DNA of 64,000 nucleotides from Cadophora sp. MPI-SDFR-AT-0126 (GCA_020747065.1 JAGMVK010000010.1:186001-250000); one strand, 5' to 3'. Shown: positions 35,419 to 47,530, counted from the first letter of the stretch. Notes: a model not told the origin generated them from the letters alone. Translations and numbers: made by a program.

Positions 35419-37050
35419 ATCACTCATTTCCGTATATCCAACGGATCGAACAGCTTGGGACCGTGCTGCATTGTACTATACTTTACTGCACGGATGTGGG
35501 GTTACAAGGTCGTTGTAGTAATTGCAGACGTCAAACGGCGAGGGATTATGATATGATATGAGGATTGGCAGGAAATACGTGCCAGGGAGATATACAGGGG
35601 CGTATCGTGGACGAGGAAATTATTCGTGTATACCACCGACCACCATTGCATTGTATTGTACAAACAGAGAGAGAAAGGAAGAAAGGACGGAGCATTGCCG
35701 GAGTAGTTTATTAGTTTGTTGATTCGCAGGCGCTTGGAATGAATGGATGGGAAAGTAGGAAATTCCCAATATAGAAAATCAAAATCAGACTCTCACTCAA
35801 TTTCAATTTTGAATCCAAATTAGCTCGGAATTAAAGTTTGTTGACTTTGGTGGAGGTAAAGCCGAGTGACAGTAAGAAACAAGTATGACAACAGGCTATC
35901 ATCACATTTACCCACTGCCCTCAAAGCCATTTTCGCGAAAATCAACAATCTTCATATTTCAAAGCCATACATCACCAGTCACAATCACAATCACAAGGCC
36001 TTGCACTGGTGGGAGAGTTCCTCAGATAGATGATCAAAAAGAATCGGCATCTCTTCCATTCATCCCTATGCACGGTAGCCAAAGTCAGGCTAAGCAGCCA
36101 GCAGTCAGCGATCCCATTCCATCTATCGGTAGCTCCATCAATGCTCGCATCCATTCCATCCATCGATCCATCCATCAATCAATCAATCAGGTGTCTAAAT
36201 ATCGTCTTTCCTCTCATATCTTTTGGCTTGCCTCGGATTTCTCCATCCCCATTCGCATCCCCGGCATCGTTGCCAGTGAGCTTGGTATCTGCTCCGCTCT
36301 GTACTCCCACGTATGTGTATCGTCGCATCTTGAACACACCCAGACAGAATCTACTCCATCTTGTGTCGCTCTCAACTCACTCGGTCGATCTGCTCACTCC
36401 TCCCACATATACACGCACACGCGCATGCACAGATGCGTCAACGCTCACCAACTCACTTGCCAGTTCCCTCATCCGCCTATTTGGCTCGTTCAACCTTCCC
36501 ATCATCGCTGCAGCCACGGGGCAATCCAAACCAATATCGTCGCCGACCACCGTATAAAACGCAGGCATTTAGCAATCAAGACAGGACGTGCTCGCGCCGG
36601 GAAATGAGCCAACCAAACAGAGAGTTCGGTCCAAAGACTTGACAGAGGAGGAGAAAAAAAAATACAACGCCTATCACAAACGCCCTCGTAGAAGCCAAAC
36701 CTCCTTGCAAAATCTGATATCAATCTTTCAAACAAACTCAATATCAACGAACGGACTGGGAAACGAGACAATGACAAAAGGAGGTAAAAAACAGGCAAAG
36801 CCAAGCAAAGCCAACGCAGCGTAGTGCAACACCATCCCCAATGTCGTGTCCTGTCCCGGAAAAAAATTGCAAATATCATATGACGTCGTATCTCTCCGCC
36901 CCCAAAGCGCTGAGAAAGGGGGCTTGTTGAAAGAATAATGTTAAATGTGGTATGGTAGCCCAGATGATAAATCTTCCCGCACCAGCAATGCACCGCCCAT
37001 GCAGAATTGAACAGCGCCGAAAAAAGTCTTCCTTCTTTGAAACGAAAATG
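35419..37050. other. Convergent intergenic region MRP10 / CDC24
   Basis: About 1.6 kb between two 3' ends. It includes a tetranucleotide-like CCAT/CAAT tract at about 36150-36190. Several overlapping frames up to 240 codons (35885-36607) exist but are Ser/His/Ile-rich, shadow each other on all frames and match no family; I do not call them genes. Confidence 0.45.
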
Positions 37051-40000
37051 CTAGTTCTCCACGCCGAGACAGAAAAGCTCGATTTCCCCGAGCTGACCTT
37101 GGTGGTATTGTTGTTTCTGCGCCTCGCGCCATTCCTGGAAGGCGATCTGAATGTCATCGTCCGATTCAATGGTGACGAAATCACCGTCCTCGTCCCGGTA
37201 CCGAAGTCTCATTGTACCTTGAGCAATGGTGTTGTTAGAAAATCTTCCTACTTTGGCATCGATGCGGTCCACTAGTGATTGATAGGTGATGTTGAAGGCC
37301 ACCACCAGAGTCACATAGTTCCCGTCGCAGTTAACCTTGACTTTCAGCTGAGTAGGAAGGCCCATATCGCTCTCTCCAGACATTGCACTGCCGAGAGGAG
37401 GTGACATTGCTCGACTATCCTGCATTGTTGCCGGAAACTGAGTAGTGTTGCTCCGGGTATATTGTGGTGCATTTGCGTATTGTGAATTTTGCTGCATCCT
37501 CTCCCTTTGCGCCCCAGGAGATTGAGTATTCGATCTCATCGGTAGTCCGTTCGGAGAGCTGTTCTGCGATCTAGGAATGCCATTGTCGTAAGCTGGATGA
37601 AGATGGGCTGGAATGCCCGGAACAGCGGGCACTGGGCCACTAATAGATCCATTGGGAAGTCGTCGAGTTCCGTTTTGAGCGTTTATATCTGGAGTACTGT
37701 AAGAACGACTCCTTTGCTGGGCTGCAGTTTGCTGGGCAGGTTGTGATGCCATAGCGGGAAGAGACGGCCGTTGTGGGGTACGGCCATTCATCTGATATGC
37801 ATCAGGAGGATTTTGGCTGCCTCTTGAAGGTGCCCGAGGCCCTGCTGGTGCGGTGTATCTGTTGTAATCAACCGGTTCCCATCCACTTTGCGGTGTGCCT
37901 TGCCGGGGGAATGGGAACATAGAAGAAGTTGTGCTTGTCCTTGAGGATGCTGGTGACTCTGCGACTGGGGAGAAGTAAGAATCTCCCCCTCTTTGACCGG
38001 GTGAGGGCATCTGAGTAGCAAGCTGTGTTTGCAGGCTCAAGGGTGGATTTTGCATCCCACCCATTGGGAACCGAGGTGGCGGTGCCCTTGCAATACCGAC
38101 AAGTGATGGTCCACTATCACCCGTTGTGGCTCTCGACCGAAGACTTGTGCTGGAAGCATTTCGAGCCATTCCAGGAACTGGACCCGGATATGTGGAATTC
38201 GGTACTGGTGCCGATTGAGGCAAGCTGTATTCATCCTCCTCCTCCTCATCTTCTTGTTGGGCATAGGGATTGGGGATGGGGGCAGTCTGATCTCGCATCC
38301 ATGCAAAATCAGCCGGTGGTGCATCTGGGCTACTCCCGGTCTGAATGGTACTGGCGTGGGCTTTTCGTTGTCCATCAACACCTTCATACCATTTCCTCAT
38401 TGTCTCCTCATTTGAGAACCTTATGATGAAGTTTTCAACCCCAGGATCTCCTTTCCAGAAGATTTGAACAGTATAAGAGCCTGAAGTGAGATTAGCCCTG
38501 CTTCTTGAAGCATCCAGTTGTTACTTACCTTGCTTTGCTAAAGACATGACCTCCGTCACATTGGTCATGAAGATCCGCCCTTTGAGTTGAAGTTTGGCGT
38601 TCTTGTTTGGCTCCTTATTTCTATTCTTATCTTTCTTGTCCTTCTTGTCTTTTTGCGCACCCATTAGTTTGTCCTTCGACTTGTTTGGATTGACTTCTTT
38701 GCAGCAAAGAAGGATTCTCTCGAAAAGGTAGATCGTATACTGTTCGTAATGTGGGCAAACAATGCCCGCTTCGTCAGCATATGTACTTGCAAAGAAGGGT
38801 TCGCCTGTAATTGGACTGCTGCCAGTAAATTGATGAAAGAGCATGTTTGCAAAGAATTGGTCCATGGCCTCCTCAGCACCACGCAGCTCTTCATTCGCAG
38901 AAGCTGGTTGGTCGAGTGAGACTGCTTCCCAGTTTGAAGGGATCTCCGACGGCTCCTCCTCAATCTCTTCACCGACGTTGGTGAATGAGTTTTGTCGGGA
39001 GTGTTGGGAGGAGATGGTCGCCTTGCGCCTCGGCGGTTCCTCTTCAAACTCGTCAATTTGACTTGTTGGGGAGCTCTGACTGTTGAACGAGCTTTGGAAT
39101 GTGAGTGTGCTCTGATTCGTAAAGGAGCGCAGCCGGGAGGATAAAGACATAGACGCCTTGCGCTTTGAGCCTTCCTCGTCAAGTTGCTCATCAGCTTGAC
39201 CGGAAGGGCTCAGGTTAGGAAAATGCGCACTGAGGAAGCTCGGACTGATTATAGAGCTCCCACTGATGGCTGTGCTTTCACTGTTAAATGAGCGCTGTCT
39301 GGAAGACAAAGTCGCCTTGCGCTTCGAATCTAAAGATGCTCTCATCTCGCCGAATGAAGACAAATTCTGAACAAGACTAAAAAGGGGGCGTACTTCTTTT
39401 TGAACGTCGCTCTTGCCCGTGACCACAGGGAAATGTCCATGCTGCAGCAGGTCCCCAAAGTGATCAACTCTGTGATTCTTCCAATCATCCACTCGTACAC
39501 ACAAGTCTTCCAGCGCTTCTGCCCTAAGTTCTCGGTCAACGGCTGCGTTGGCTTGCATGAGGACTCTGTTTGATGCTTCAATTCCAGCGGTTAGATCTGA
39601 CTTCGTCTCGTCATTTGCGCCGGTTTTATCTCGAAGATCCTAAAGAAGTGTAAGTTTGATCTGGATCCAGGATGTCTCGAGCCCATACCTTCAGCAATAA
39701 GGGGTACTTGACCAGACGTTGCATTGGTTTGAGGAGAAATCCATCCAGAGTATTGAAATCCACAACCACCGGGTGATCTGCTAAAGCAATCTTGTCAAAC
39801 TCTCTCTTGGCAATAGCTGCTGCCTTCCTCTGGTTTGCAATAAAGGGTTGGTAGATCCCAAATGCCTCTTCGTAGTTGGTGAATGGAAGGCCCCATTCCT
39901 GTCTGTCATCTGGTTGGGAATTTGTTGTCTCAATTTTGATGAGAAATCTCCTTTGGAAATCCAGGATCGCGTTAATGTTGAGGAAAATGTCGTGGACAAC

Positions 40001-41036
40001 GTCCCCAGGTATCACTCCCTTCTGCTCTATTGTCTTCTTCAGTTCGTGTAGATTCTCCAAGTCCTGAACGTATTTGCGCTCCGTGTCCACAAGTTCTCTG
40101 ACAACATGGTCTCTGTAGCTCATCTGGGATCCTGCCATGGCAGCTGCTGGTACCGCGTCGTTCTTTTCGGAAGTGAGGAGGTTTCCTTTCTGCTCTGCGA
40201 CATCGAGAACAATATTTATGACTTGGGTGACCTGATTGTTGATTAGCAAAATTCAGGAGGCAGCTCGAGTGAAGAGTGCGGGCTGTGAATAATCGAGCAC
40301 ACCGCAAGTATTACAAGACAGCATTCGAGCAACTCCACCACAGCACTTCGAGTTAGAAGATGCACTACTAACCTTTACGAAACCCGTCGTATCGTCACCG
40401 AATAAATCCTGCAGTGAAAAGCACTCCCCAGGAGGCAGTTTCAGGTCTCCCTTTAAACATGCTTCTACGAATTTGAAGGCCGCAATCTTCGGCCTCTTTG
40501 CTTCGGGTATCTTCTCATCAATTTTCAATGGCTCTGGCGGTTTTAAGGAATTGTATATGGTCATCAAGGGAGTTCCTTTCCGCAAACACCTCCACAGCGA
40601 TGATACCGGGTCCATATCCTCCCCCTCATCTTCCGAGTCCGAGTCATTCAAATGAGCATCAAAGTCCGGCACGGTCGCCAATCTCTGCCGCAGATTCACA
40701 CATATCTGGTAGAGAGACCTCGATGCATCTGCCCGTTGGTTTATGATGTTATTCGTTGCCACGACATTCCCACCATTCTGGGCCATCTGGGTCGGGGGAG
40801 GGGGGGGGTGGTACGAGAGTGGCCGAGCTGGACATGGAGGAAAGCGAGGTCGAGGAGGAAGATGTATAGGCCGTCGATCCAGACAGTTGGGAAGATCGCG
40901 AACTGTGGCTCATAGTGTGGCCTAATCCCGGGATGCCATTGTTGGCGCTTCGAGAATTGAAGACAGGCGCGGTGTTGGTCCTGGAGAGGGGTCCATGAGA
41001 CTGCGCCATGTGAGTGGCAACGCCGCCCGAGGACAT
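37051..41036 (-). CDS. CDC24: Cdc24/Scd1 guanine nucleotide exchange factor for Cdc42 (frame break in N-terminus)
   Basis: Four exons on the minus strand (41036-40373, 40231-39689, 39639-38529, 38480-37051; introns 141, 49 and 48 nt), about 1248 aa if the frame break is ignored. Domains in order: disordered Ser-rich N-terminus containing MAQSHGPLSRTNTAPVF, Cdc24-type calponin-homology region (about 105-215), RhoGEF/DH domain (about 240-440, with SYRDHVVRELVDTERKYV and LLKPMQRLVKYPLLLK), PH domain (with YTIYLFERILLCCKEVNPNK) and a C-terminal PB1 domain (about 1151-1235) with the OPCA acidic motif DEDGDFVTIESDDD. It should activate Cdc42 at polarity sites, with PB1 binding a Bem1-type scaffold. 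Two oddities: the N-terminal 83 codons are out of frame with the rest across a nine-C run at 40800-40808, and roughly 215 residues are inserted in the PH domain. Translation from ATG 40786 would avoid the break. ATG 41009 is an alternative start. Confidence 0.92.
38749..39393 (-). other. Insertion in CDC24 PH domain with three basic/serine repeats
   Basis: The coding segment between the DH/PH junction (FPVVTGKSDVQKE) and the PH strand PHYEQYTIYLFERILL encodes about 215 residues (protein 485-699) that a compact PH domain does not have room for. It carries three imperfect copies of a cassette: SKRKATLSSRQRSF, SKRKASMSLSSRLRSF and PRRKATISSQHSRQNSF, at about 39327-39277, 39168-39118 and 39033-38983. 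The DNA core GCCTTGCGC (plus strand) is identical in all three. Each cassette has R-K-A-S/T and an R-x-x-S-type serine, the pattern favoured by PKA-like kinases. Confidence 0.7.
40800..40808. other. Homopolymer run at CDC24 frame break
   Basis: Nine consecutive G on the plus strand (C in the CDC24 sense). With nine, the conserved N-terminus runs into a stop at 40749; with eight, it would continue in frame through PPPPTQMAQNGG into the rest of Cdc24. A 28-nt GT-AG interval spans the run but is too short for a functional intron. Confidence 0.75.
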
Positions 41037-41458
41037 GAACAAAGATCGCGAAGGTTGAAGTTGGTGAAAGGTGAGTTCGGCATTCAAACGTGCATTTGCG
41101 TGGAGTCGACGATGGGGATGGGGGATGGGTACAGGACGTGTATGGGATGGAGATTGCGATGTGGTGTGGTGTGGTGTAGTATGGTATGGTGTTGATGAGG
41201 GTAGGGAAAGGTTAGGTTAGGTTAGGTTAGGTTAGTAGGGTCGGAGACGCAGATCGAGATTAGGAGTGGACTGGACTGGACAGGCTTGGGTTTAGGTTTG
41301 GGCTGGGTGGGCTTGCTTAATGCTTGCTTGCCTGGGGTGGTTGGTTGGTTGGTTGGTTGGTTGGCTGGCTGGCATGGGGGTTTTGGTTAGGGGTCAAATC
41401 ACTCTGGATTCGAGGGAGGAAGGGAGGGAGGGGAGGGGAGGGAGAAGGCGGCAACCGC

Positions 41459-41493
<35 letters not shown>

Positions 41494-42850
41494 TACCAGT
41501 ACCACCACTGTGTGTATCGGTATGGACGGTACATATCTTCAGCAGTGGCAGCCCAGGCGCTAGAAGCCTGTCCGTCCACCCACTGACTGGTGTGCTTGTT
41601 GTGCTGTGTCTGTGTGATTCGTCTCGCTTGCCTCCTAAATTCCATCCATCCTTCCATCCATACTACTTCTGTACAGTACTGTACGTACTGTACGGAGGTA
41701 CCAGCGAGCCATCATTCCATTCCATCGTGAGAATCCTTCAGCCATCGCCCCCCCTCCTCTCCTTTCTCTCCTTTTTGCCCAAATCCACTCAGGGCATCGA
41801 TATAGATATCCACTTCATAACAGTATCCACTACTCCACTCCACCTCTCCCCTCCCTCCCCCTTCCCCTTCGTACCCCTTCACTGTCGCTTCGTCTCGAAT
41901 CTCTGTGTCTCAGACTGGCACGATGGGTGAACAATTCCAACCTCTCACAGCTCAGTATAATTTACTCTCTTATGCCACTGGACATCCATCAACTGTAATG
42001 CGCATGGCTGGGACTGACTGTCTTTCAGCAAGGTACCAAGGTACCTGTCAAATCTCAACCAAGACCCCACTCGATTCGTGCACTTCGTCTTCCTTTGTTT
42101 CTCTTCGCCTCCCAATTGTTTTGTCGCCCCCCAAAGTCTGGAACTGCTCTGCCTTCCTTCTCCGGGCTAGGGCGACAAGACAAGACAAGACAGCGGCACT
42201 TGTTGACATCCCCTCCCATCCTCTTTTCCCGGCGGAGAGGATAAGATAAGCTTAATGCCCGCGATATTCCCAGCCCAGCCTGTCATTGCCATTGTCACCG
42301 TTGACTGTTGATGGCAATGGCAATGGCAATAATCATGTCGCCGCCACAATAATAAACCCCGAGCCTGTTTTGACCAACTGCTGCGTAAACTTGGTACTAT
42401 AAAGTAACGGTGGGTTGGCTATCGTCATCCATCTTCGCGCCCACATCATCATCATCATTCAAATTCAAACCACAACCTCTTTTATTCACTCAACCACATT
42501 CCCAAAGCTATCCTGCCTTCTTCCTCCCTTTCGAATTCACATTGTGCTACTGCTGCGACTACCGACTTCTTCCCGGCTCCCCAAATTGTCTGATCTCCAG
42601 TGCCACATTCTTAGCGCGCTCTGATTGGCGACATCACGATAGGCGATACCTTGCCTTCTCCATTGCATCTGCCTGGCAACAACAACTTGCGCGGGCTGAT
42701 TGAGCACGTCCACAACATCCAACAATACCAGCCTCAGCCGCACTACCAGATTCTGAGTGCACATTGTTTGCGCATTTTCAAAGGATCAATCCTTCTGTGG
42801 CCCTAGACCTAGAATTCGACATACGTTGGTCAACATCGTCATCCTAGACC
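41010..42850. promoter_or_regulatory. Divergent promoter region CDC24 / F-box-WD40 gene, repeat-rich
   Basis: About 1.8 kb between two diverging genes. The CDC24-proximal 500 bases hold a dense group of microsatellites (listed separately). The F-box-proximal side is CT-rich and contains several short upstream frames, and a palindromic ATTGCCATTGCC/GGCAATGGCAAT pair around 42286-42327. No independent gene is convincing. Confidence 0.45.
41161..41495. repeat. Microsatellite cluster upstream of CDC24
   Basis: Four different simple repeats follow one another: GTGGT/ATGGT units (about 41161-41193), GGTTA about five copies (about 41210-41235), TTGG about seven copies then CTGG (about 41338-41372), and GCAGGA about six copies (about 41458-41492). 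They lie in the presumed 5' leader or promoter of CDC24. Confidence 0.85.
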
Positions 42851-45671
42851 ATGGCGGGCAATATGACTGCTTATGAGGGATCCCCTCAAGATGAGGGCTA
42901 TAGCGAAGATCCTTTGACAATTGCCAACTCGGCAACTCTGCCTCCATGGGTGCAGAGCATGTCAGCAGTAGAAAGAACGGGTACGTGGAGAATCGGGTCG
43001 TCCATCCAGAGTGTTGAACGTGAGGCTGACAATGCCAGAATATGTTATGAACATCATTTCCCATCTGCCTACCTCCCAGGTTGCGGACATCGTCAGCAGA
43101 CTACGACCTCGTCTCTACATCAACTTTTTCAACTATCTCCCTCCGGAGGTATGCTTAAAGGTCCTCGGTTTCCTTGACCCAGCTTCCCTGATCAATACCG
43201 CTCGCGCTTCACGAGAATGGATGGCTTTGGCTATGGACAGGAAGTTATGGGAACAACTATACATACTGGAAGGCTTCAGGGTGATCACGTCGGAGGTGGA
43301 GCGTTTCGAGGCTTCGTTGAATGTAGGCTCTATGAGTTCGGAACGGTCAAGACCCAGTGGCCACACCGATGACGAACATGCGAGTAAGAGACGAGCCACA
43401 CCACAACGGATACTCCCCAGCCTGCAGACAGATGTTGATTCGGACATGCCAGACGCAGATGCAGGACCAAAGCAGGTATCGATATTTGGGGGCCAGATGA
43501 CCAAAGAACCTCTCTCTACGAGGGGAGATGTCGATGTGCCAATGACGTCCCCTCGACCATCGTTCTCAAGAACCTCGCAGTTTTCGACCAAGCCTGTAAA
43601 GAGTGTACAGAGCCGGTCCAGTCATCGCACATCGACTGGGTCCACTGCACCTATTTTGACAAATATTTCATCATTAGTGGTTGAGGATCCATCAGACAAG
43701 AGGAGAAAGTTGAACTGGCAATATCTTTATTCACAGAGGCGCCGATTGGAAGCAAATTGGGAGAATGAGAAATATATAAACTTTCAGTTACCACACCCAG
43801 CTCACCCGGAGGAAGCTCACGAGGAGTGCATATACACCATCCAACACTCGGGTAAATACTTGGTTAGTGGAAGTCGAGACAAGACACTGAGGATATGGGA
43901 CTTGGATACTCGAAGACTTATTCGACCACCATTACGAGCACACGCAGGCTCAGTTTTGTGCCTCCAGTTTGACGCGGATCCAGAGGAAGACTTGATCGTG
44001 TCCGGCAGTAGTGATGCGACAATAGTGCTGTGGAAGTTCTCAACGGGACAAGTGATTCAGCGACTGAGGAAAGCTCATCGAGAATCAGTTCTCAACGTCA
44101 GATTCGACAAGCGGGTACTGGTGACGTGCTCCAAGGATAAGACAATCAAGGTCTTCAACCGGAGAGACTTGAATGCTGGAGACTTGGGTTATCCAGGCTA
44201 TTCTGGGGTGGTTCATCCAGTTCCTACATTTCTCAATAATTATGGTTACAATCCTGCTCCAAGCGCAGGCTTGCCGGTTAAACCCGCTTATTCGATGATT
44301 GGTTGCCTGGAAGGACATGGCGCTGCCGTCAATGCCGTGCAGATTTACGGCAACGAAGTTGTATCTGCTTCTGGAGATCGTACCGTCAAGGTCTGGAATT
44401 GGCCTGAACAAACTTGTACCCGAACCCTGATTGGGCATACTAAAGGTATTGCATGTGTCCAATATGATGGGCGTCGAATTGTCAGTGGAAGCAGTGACAA
44501 TGAAGTCAAGGTATTCGACAAGGAATCTGGCCTAGAAGTTGCCAGTTTAAGGGCCCACTCGAACCTGGTTCGTACTGTTCAAGCCGGATTTGGTGATCTG
44601 CCATACAGTGCAGAGGAAGACCAGGAGGATGCCAGAGCAATCGACCACGAGTATTTCAAGGCTGTGGATTCAGGAGCAATTTCTCGAACTGTCTATTTAC
44701 AGCGAGGTCGACCTCGAAATGCCGGATCTCGGAGACCGGAAGACATTACTGCCTATGGCGCCAAATTGCCACCCGGAGGTGGAGGTGGCAGATTCGGCCG
44801 CATAGTCTCTGGGTCATATGACGAGACAATCATCATCTGGCGGAGAGATAAAGAGGGGGTCTGGAGGGCTCAGCATACTCTTCGACAAGAAGAAGCTGCA
44901 CAAGCAGCATCCAGGGCCGTCGAGCCACAGCCAGTTCAACCAACTCAACCTGTAGTACAATCAAGTGCCACACCATCTATCGATGTTGATGCACCAACTC
45001 AACCCTTCCCACCTGGCAGCGATCAGTTCTATCACCACTTGATCGATACCACAATTCCTCAGGGACCAATGGCATTACAGCAAGCCTTACAGAATCATCC
45101 CCAATTGATCGGAAACGACTACCTTATGCACACTATCCGTAATCTCCCAACAGCATCTGAACAAGTTATGACCACCATCATCAACGACGCAAGGCAAGCC
45201 CAAGTCCAACTACCCGCCGTCGCCGGACCATCCACATCACTTTCTCAACCCGGCCCATCAATATCAGCCATACACAATATGGTTCAACAATGGCACAGCA
45301 GCCTCCCCCTTACAACAACCAACACATCATCATCCTCATCAGGCCCATCGCATCCTTTACAAGCAACACAAACCCCCTCATCAACTCCTCTCCCTCAAAT
45401 TCAACCACTCACTCAAACTCAAGCACAAACTCAAGCACCGGCGCCCGCACCTGCAGCAGCCGTCGCCGCCGCTCCAGCACCTGCACCACATCACCACCAC
45501 GGCGCAGGACACCACCACGTCCAAGCTAACATGGCCCGCGTTTTCAAGCTCCAATTCGACGCTCGTCGTATTATATGCTGTAGTCAGACCAGCACGATTG
45601 TGGGCTGGGATTTTGCGAATAACGATGCGCAGATTATTGAGGCGTCGAGGTTCTTTGCGCCGATTGAGTGA
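42851..45671 (+). CDS. F-box/WD40 substrate receptor of an SCF ubiquitin ligase (Cdc4/FWD-1-like)
   Basis: Two exons (42851-42980, 43039-45671; 58-nt intron) give 920 aa. The F-box is at about 71-118 (INFFNYLPPEVCLKVLGFLDPASL), preceded by a helix that could dimerise (about 44-70). After a Ser-rich linker, WD40 blades start at about residue 285: CIYTIQHSGKYLVSGSRDKT, AHAGSVLCLQF, AHRESVLNVRF, GHGAAVNAVQI, GHTKGIACVQY and AHSNLVRTVQA with IVSGSYDETIIIW. The seventh blade, RVFKLQFDARRIICC to VGWDF, is separated by a Gln/Pro/Ala/His-rich insert of about 210 residues. It should bind phosphorylated targets through the propeller and Skp1 through the F-box. The layout suggests an orthologue of Neurospora FWD-1, which ubiquitinates the clock protein FRQ, but Met30 or Cdc4 relatives are not excluded. 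The start follows a CT-rich leader and is the first ATG that joins in frame. Confidence 0.9.
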
Positions 45672-47530
45672 ATGAGCAGTGGGTTCATCCAGTGGAATGA
45701 ATATCGAACGGTTGCCATGATGGGGTGCTACCGTGTGGACCTTGGGGATTTGACGGCACATACTTAATGGGAGAAGGGTAGAGGAAATCGATGTTGTAGC
45801 GTGGATGTACATATGGAATACATGGACGGATACTACTTGAGCACATACAGTACATGAGATGTACGAAAACATCGAAACTACGACGTCACGACTTCCATTT
45901 CGTTTTTTCGCTTGCGAGCGTGCATGCATGCATGGCGTCTATATTTCTCTCTTTCTCGGGCTGATCTGATCTGGTCTAGGATAAATTTTGGATATATCCG
46001 TTCTCTTTTCTATGATGCGACTCAGGGAATCGTTTTCACTGGGCGGCACTGTTCCTGTTAGGTGTGAAGGGTAGGGAGGTAGGGCGAAGGGGGTGAGATA
46101 CTAGTTAATACAGATAAAAAATACAGAGAGAAAATCTTCAGACTTTCATATTTCACTTTTATATGACGAGCAAGCAGTACGGATGGATGTAGTTCCATTC
46201 ATTCATCCACATTGGCCAGCTAACCTAAAGTGTGACACAGTATATAGGAGTGAGTCATTTTCATTCTCACTTCATCTGACTCTTTTCAAGCTCGAAGCAA
46301 CGCAATTTATCATACGTGTAGCTATTCATCGAGACACACTTGCGCTGCTTCGTAAGTTAGGTGGGTGATGGGACTCCCGAATAGCGGACATTCATGGATG
46401 TGTATTCGCACGCTCTGAATCTATATGGGCTCAGTGTGGGTTGGTACTGTTATTGTCCGTTCCAGACTAATTTTTTTCTTCTTCCATTCAGCACTTGTTT
46501 TAAGAGGAATGGAAGGAAAGTGCATGTGCATGGGTATAAATACCCACGACTATACGTATCTATGCATCTATTCGTTTTCTAAATATCGACTTCTGTTTAC
46601 ATCCATCCATCCATCTCACATACCTCTCCTAATCAGGCTCGAGCTGGAATAGCTGTCTCATCTAATGTACTCAACTCCACAGACAAGCATAAGGACAATA
46701 ACAACACAACCCAGGCTCTTGTCTCTCTCTCCTCTTACAGTTCAAACCGCTCAAAGGGAAATGTCCTCACTATCCATCCACCCCAACGCCAGCACCGTCT
46801 CCTCTAATATAACAACCATCCATCTCGGCGAGTCCCAAACTAACGACAAAGGAAACGGCAACACAGAGGGCTTGATCATAGGCCGTTCCTTCCTCGCTGC
46901 GTTTTAGTTGTGTTGGCGTGGTTTGTGTGTGGTTGCGGGGGAAAGAGGAGGGGTGCGAGTAGGAGGGGGTAGTGTTCATACTTTGGAGGAGGAAGAGGAG
47001 GGGAGGGGAGAGGAAGGGTAATTAGGGGGGGGAAGGGGTGATTAGGAGGGGAGTAGGAGGGAGGGAGGAAGGGAAAAGGGGTAATTAGAAGGGGAAGAAG
47101 GTGGGAGTAATACATGTACGGTTTCTATGCTGGGTTAAAACGTAGATTGGGTAGTTGGCGAAGCGGTGGAAATAAGGGAATATAGACTGATGGGGTTTGA
47201 AAAGTTTTGGTAATTCTGGGTCTTTGAATGGTAGGGGAAGTGGGTGTTCATTGATTGGGGTGACCTTTAAGTTGGTAAGGTGGGTATTGGTCGGGTTTGG
47301 TGGTAGTTTTGGTGATATGGAATGTTTGCTTGCGAACAGTATGTGGTGGTAAGCATGGAGGCGATGGAGCTGGACGGATTTTGTGATTTATGTTTTTGAT
47401 TTGTAGTAGCTCCAAGTAGAACTTCGTGAACCTTTACGATTATGGAAGCCAAAAACGCCTAGACTGGCCCTTTCCATGACTAAGTATCCCGCAAAGTAGG
47501 AAGGCCTCGATACTTATTGATCCTTTTCGC
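45672..47530. other. Convergent intergenic region, purine-rich in the middle
   Basis: About 1.9 kb between two 3' ends. Short overlapping frames only. A purine-rich tract with G runs is listed separately. No gene is supported. Confidence 0.45.
46980..47110 (+). repeat. Purine-rich G-run tract, possible G-quadruplex
   Basis: About 130 bases nearly without pyrimidines on the plus strand, with runs of three to eight G spaced by A-rich gaps and the word TAATTAG recurring at about 47018 and 47082. Several sets of four G runs within 30 bases meet the usual quadruplex pattern. It lies between two converging genes and could slow transcription or replication. Confidence 0.6.

Noticed and set aside
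35885..36607. 240-codon open frame between MRP10 and CDC24
   Set aside because: It overlaps long frames on other phases and the opposite strand, is built on simple CCAT/CAAT repeats and shows no domain.
40780..40807. A 28-nt GT-AG interval spanning the C run in CDC24 that would restore the frame
   Set aside because: It begins GTACCA and ends CCCAG at codon boundaries, but 28 nt is below the workable size for a spliceosomal intron and there is no branch site.
41210..41235. Interstitial telomere repeat (TTAGG)n
   Set aside because: Only about five copies, inside a microsatellite cluster between housekeeping genes; fungal telomeres are normally TTAGGG.
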